From positions 1 through 8,881 of the forward strand of contig CAXFLH010000065.1 of the NCBI GenBank assembly GCA_964003875.1: DNA of 8,881 nucleotides, in the 5' to 3' direction. Below the pieces are notes generated by a model. It saw only the letters and a program-made list of their open reading frames with translations, ran no database searches and was not told where the DNA came from. The stretch comes from UBA8444 sp964003875 (GTDB lineage Bacteria > Bacteroidota > Bacteroidia > Flavobacteriales > UBA7312). The position numbers and the translations under genes are program-made. This document shows, piece by piece, positions 8,004 to 8,881 of this stretch (the first letter of the stretch is position 1; every line of letters starts with the position of its first letter).

Positions 8004-8037
8004 CTAAAAGTATTCCATTTTTTGAAGGATTTGACAA
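8004..8037 (-). promoter_or_regulatory. Candidate promoter before the giant adhesin gene
   Basis: On the minus strand, TTG (plus 8035-8037) and TACTTTTA (ending at plus 8012) are separated by 22 bases and lie about 30 bases before the ATG at 7974. This partly resembles the TTTG and TAnnTTTG boxes of Bacteroidota, with a spacer slightly longer than usual and an imperfect -7 box. Confidence 0.2.
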
Positions 8038-8115
8038 TATTCGCCCTATATATTCATCTCTTTTTTTCTTATATGCTTGAAAATTGGTGCTTTTAGGGCT
8101 AATATACTTTACAGA

Positions 8116-8136
8116 ACCACGTATTTTACCACGTAT
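8116..8136. repeat. Two direct copies of ACCACGTAT, 12 bp apart
   Basis: ACCACGTAT occurs at 8116-8124 and again at 8128-8136, with both copies preceded by A-rich or T-rich sequence. They sit in the divergent region between the giant adhesin gene and the probable integrase. The roughly one-helical-turn spacing would suit side-by-side protein binding, for example an integrase or excisionase arm site or a repressor operator. The function is a guess; the repeat itself is plain. Confidence 0.6.
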
Positions 8137-8166
8137 AGTGATAATTTTTTTGCCGAGATATTTGAG

Positions 8167-8881
8167 ATAAAAAACTACATTACATATGGCAAACCAAGGC
8201 TAGAAAATGGCAGGTATGTAGTTGATGCTACGATTCCATTTGAGATGAGAGAGAAGCTTGGTTGGGGCAAACAAAAAAGATTATACCTAAAGACAAATAA
8301 CTATGAACAGGCAGTAGCAAATTTAGCTGACAAGAAAGTAGAGCTTGAAAAATTAGCGACTGATATGTTGGCTGAGTTTGACCCTCTTGTTTCAAAAGCT
8401 GAAGAACTTTTGGAGCTGTTAGTAATTCGTTATGAGAAAAATAGATTTACTGAGCAATACGAGAGAGCAGAAAAAGATAAATGGTATTGGGATAAATTTC
8501 CTATTGGTTTAGAGGACTTGAAAGCCTTTAGACATAGAAGCTCAGATGAGCAAATAGAAGAATATACAAGATTGCTCAGAATATTAAGAACGGAAACGCT
8601 GAAAGTTTTAGAATATAGTCAAAGTGTTGACCAAGACTTTTCAGAAATAGATGACTTTGGGGAACAGCTAATTGTTAGTATTAAAGCCAAAAATAGTCTC
8701 AAAGCCAATGAAATAAAGGAGTTGAAAGATATCTTAGCAGACGAATTAAAGGCAAAATATCAACAAGACGCTAAGCCCTATTATCATGAATGGGGTATGG
8801 TTGCTGAGCTTGATAGAGTCAAACGAAAGCTTAGAAAAGAGGGAAAGAAATTAGATGATGAAAAGTTAGATGATTTTGCTA
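8167..8881 (+). CDS. Probable tyrosine recombinase (integrase), N-terminal part, no ATG at expected start, cut by right edge
   Basis: The frame is open from 8035 to the end of the window without a stop. Recognisable protein begins near 8167 with ITYGKPRLENGRYVV, then TIPFEMREKLGWGK and RLYLKTNNYEQAVANLA, followed by long charged helical segments up to the edge. A short beta-rich opening, a REKLG segment, a LKT..Y.QA segment and then helices are typical of the arm-binding N-termini of phage-type integrases (DUF6538-like). The catalytic domain with its Arg-His-Arg-Tyr residues would lie beyond the window, so the assignment rests on the N-terminus alone. The first in-frame ATG is at 8245, inside the conserved part. 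Possible starts before it are TTG at 8077, ATA at 8167 and ATT at 8179; ATA would give the most natural N-terminus (KNYITYGKP) and is used here provisionally. The gene is divergent from the giant adhesin gene. A helical protein of another family is not excluded. Confidence 0.5.
   Translation, partial: MKNYITYGKPRLENGRYVVDATIPFEMREKLGWGKQKRLYLKTNNYEQAVANLADKKVELEKLATDMLAEFDPLVSKAEELLELLVIRYEKNRFTEQYERAEKDKWYWDKFPIGLEDLKAFRHRSSDEQIEEYTRLLRILRTETLKVLEYSQSVDQDFSEIDDFGEQLIVSIKAKNSLKANEIKELKDILADELKAKYQQDAKPYYHEWGMVAELDRVKRKLRKEGKKLDDEKLDDFA

Noticed and set aside
7975..8037. Longer start for the giant adhesin gene at the ATG at 8037
   Set aside because: It adds 21 mostly polar residues before a perfect signal peptide. 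The paralogue starts directly at MKT, and the ATG at 7974 gives the same arrangement.
8073..8096. ATG at 8073 as start of the integrase-like gene
   Set aside because: It is in another frame and meets a stop after seven codons; the ATGs at 8186 and 8206 likewise stop within a few codons.
7975..8166. tRNA gene as an integration target next to the integrase
   Set aside because: No cloverleaf arms, TTC loop or CCA end could be found on either strand of this stretch.

Overview
The window looks like a piece of a Bacteroidota chromosome, most likely a marine or freshwater member of Flavobacteriales. The evidence is low GC, no Shine-Dalgarno sequences before the starts, and two large secreted proteins built from families typical of that phylum: the choice-of-anchor L domain, SprB-type repeats, and both kinds of C-terminal sorting domain of the type IX secretion system (T9SS).

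Layout. (1) 1-396, + strand: the C-terminal part of a HAD-IIIA (GmhB/HisB-N-like) phosphatase, very AT-rich and cut by the left edge. (2) About 389-638, - strand: not empty spacer but the decayed C-terminal sorting domain (type B, CHU_C) of a third T9SS cargo protein, with three in-frame stops and a frameshift. (3) 694-3003, - strand: an intact 769-residue secreted protein with signal peptide, choice-of-anchor L domain, Ig/PKD-like repeats and a type B sorting domain. (4) 3046-7974, - strand: a giant paralogue of about 1642 residues with signal peptide, choice-of-anchor L domain, three Ig/PKD-like repeats, twelve SprB-like repeats plus one degenerate copy, and a type A sorting domain. (5) 7975-8166: a short divergent intergenic stretch holding a 9-bp direct repeat. 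(6) From about 8167 off the right edge, + strand: the N-terminal part of a probable tyrosine recombinase (integrase) that has no ATG at the expected start.

How it fits together. The two intact minus-strand genes, 42 bp apart, and the remnant after them form a small tandem family of exported adhesin-like proteins. The two intact members share a clearly homologous N-terminal domain (52 of 70 residues identical in its core) but carry different sorting signals, so they should be handed to different attachment routes at the same T9SS. A dead relative at one end and an integrase at the other suggest an accessory locus that has undergone duplication, domain exchange and decay. No T9SS machinery gene or PorP/SprF-like partner is visible here. 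The known families explain most of the window. The least expected signals are the decayed third copy, the type A/type B split between neighbours, the zinc-loop loss over an A13 tract in the phosphatase, and the start-less integrase.
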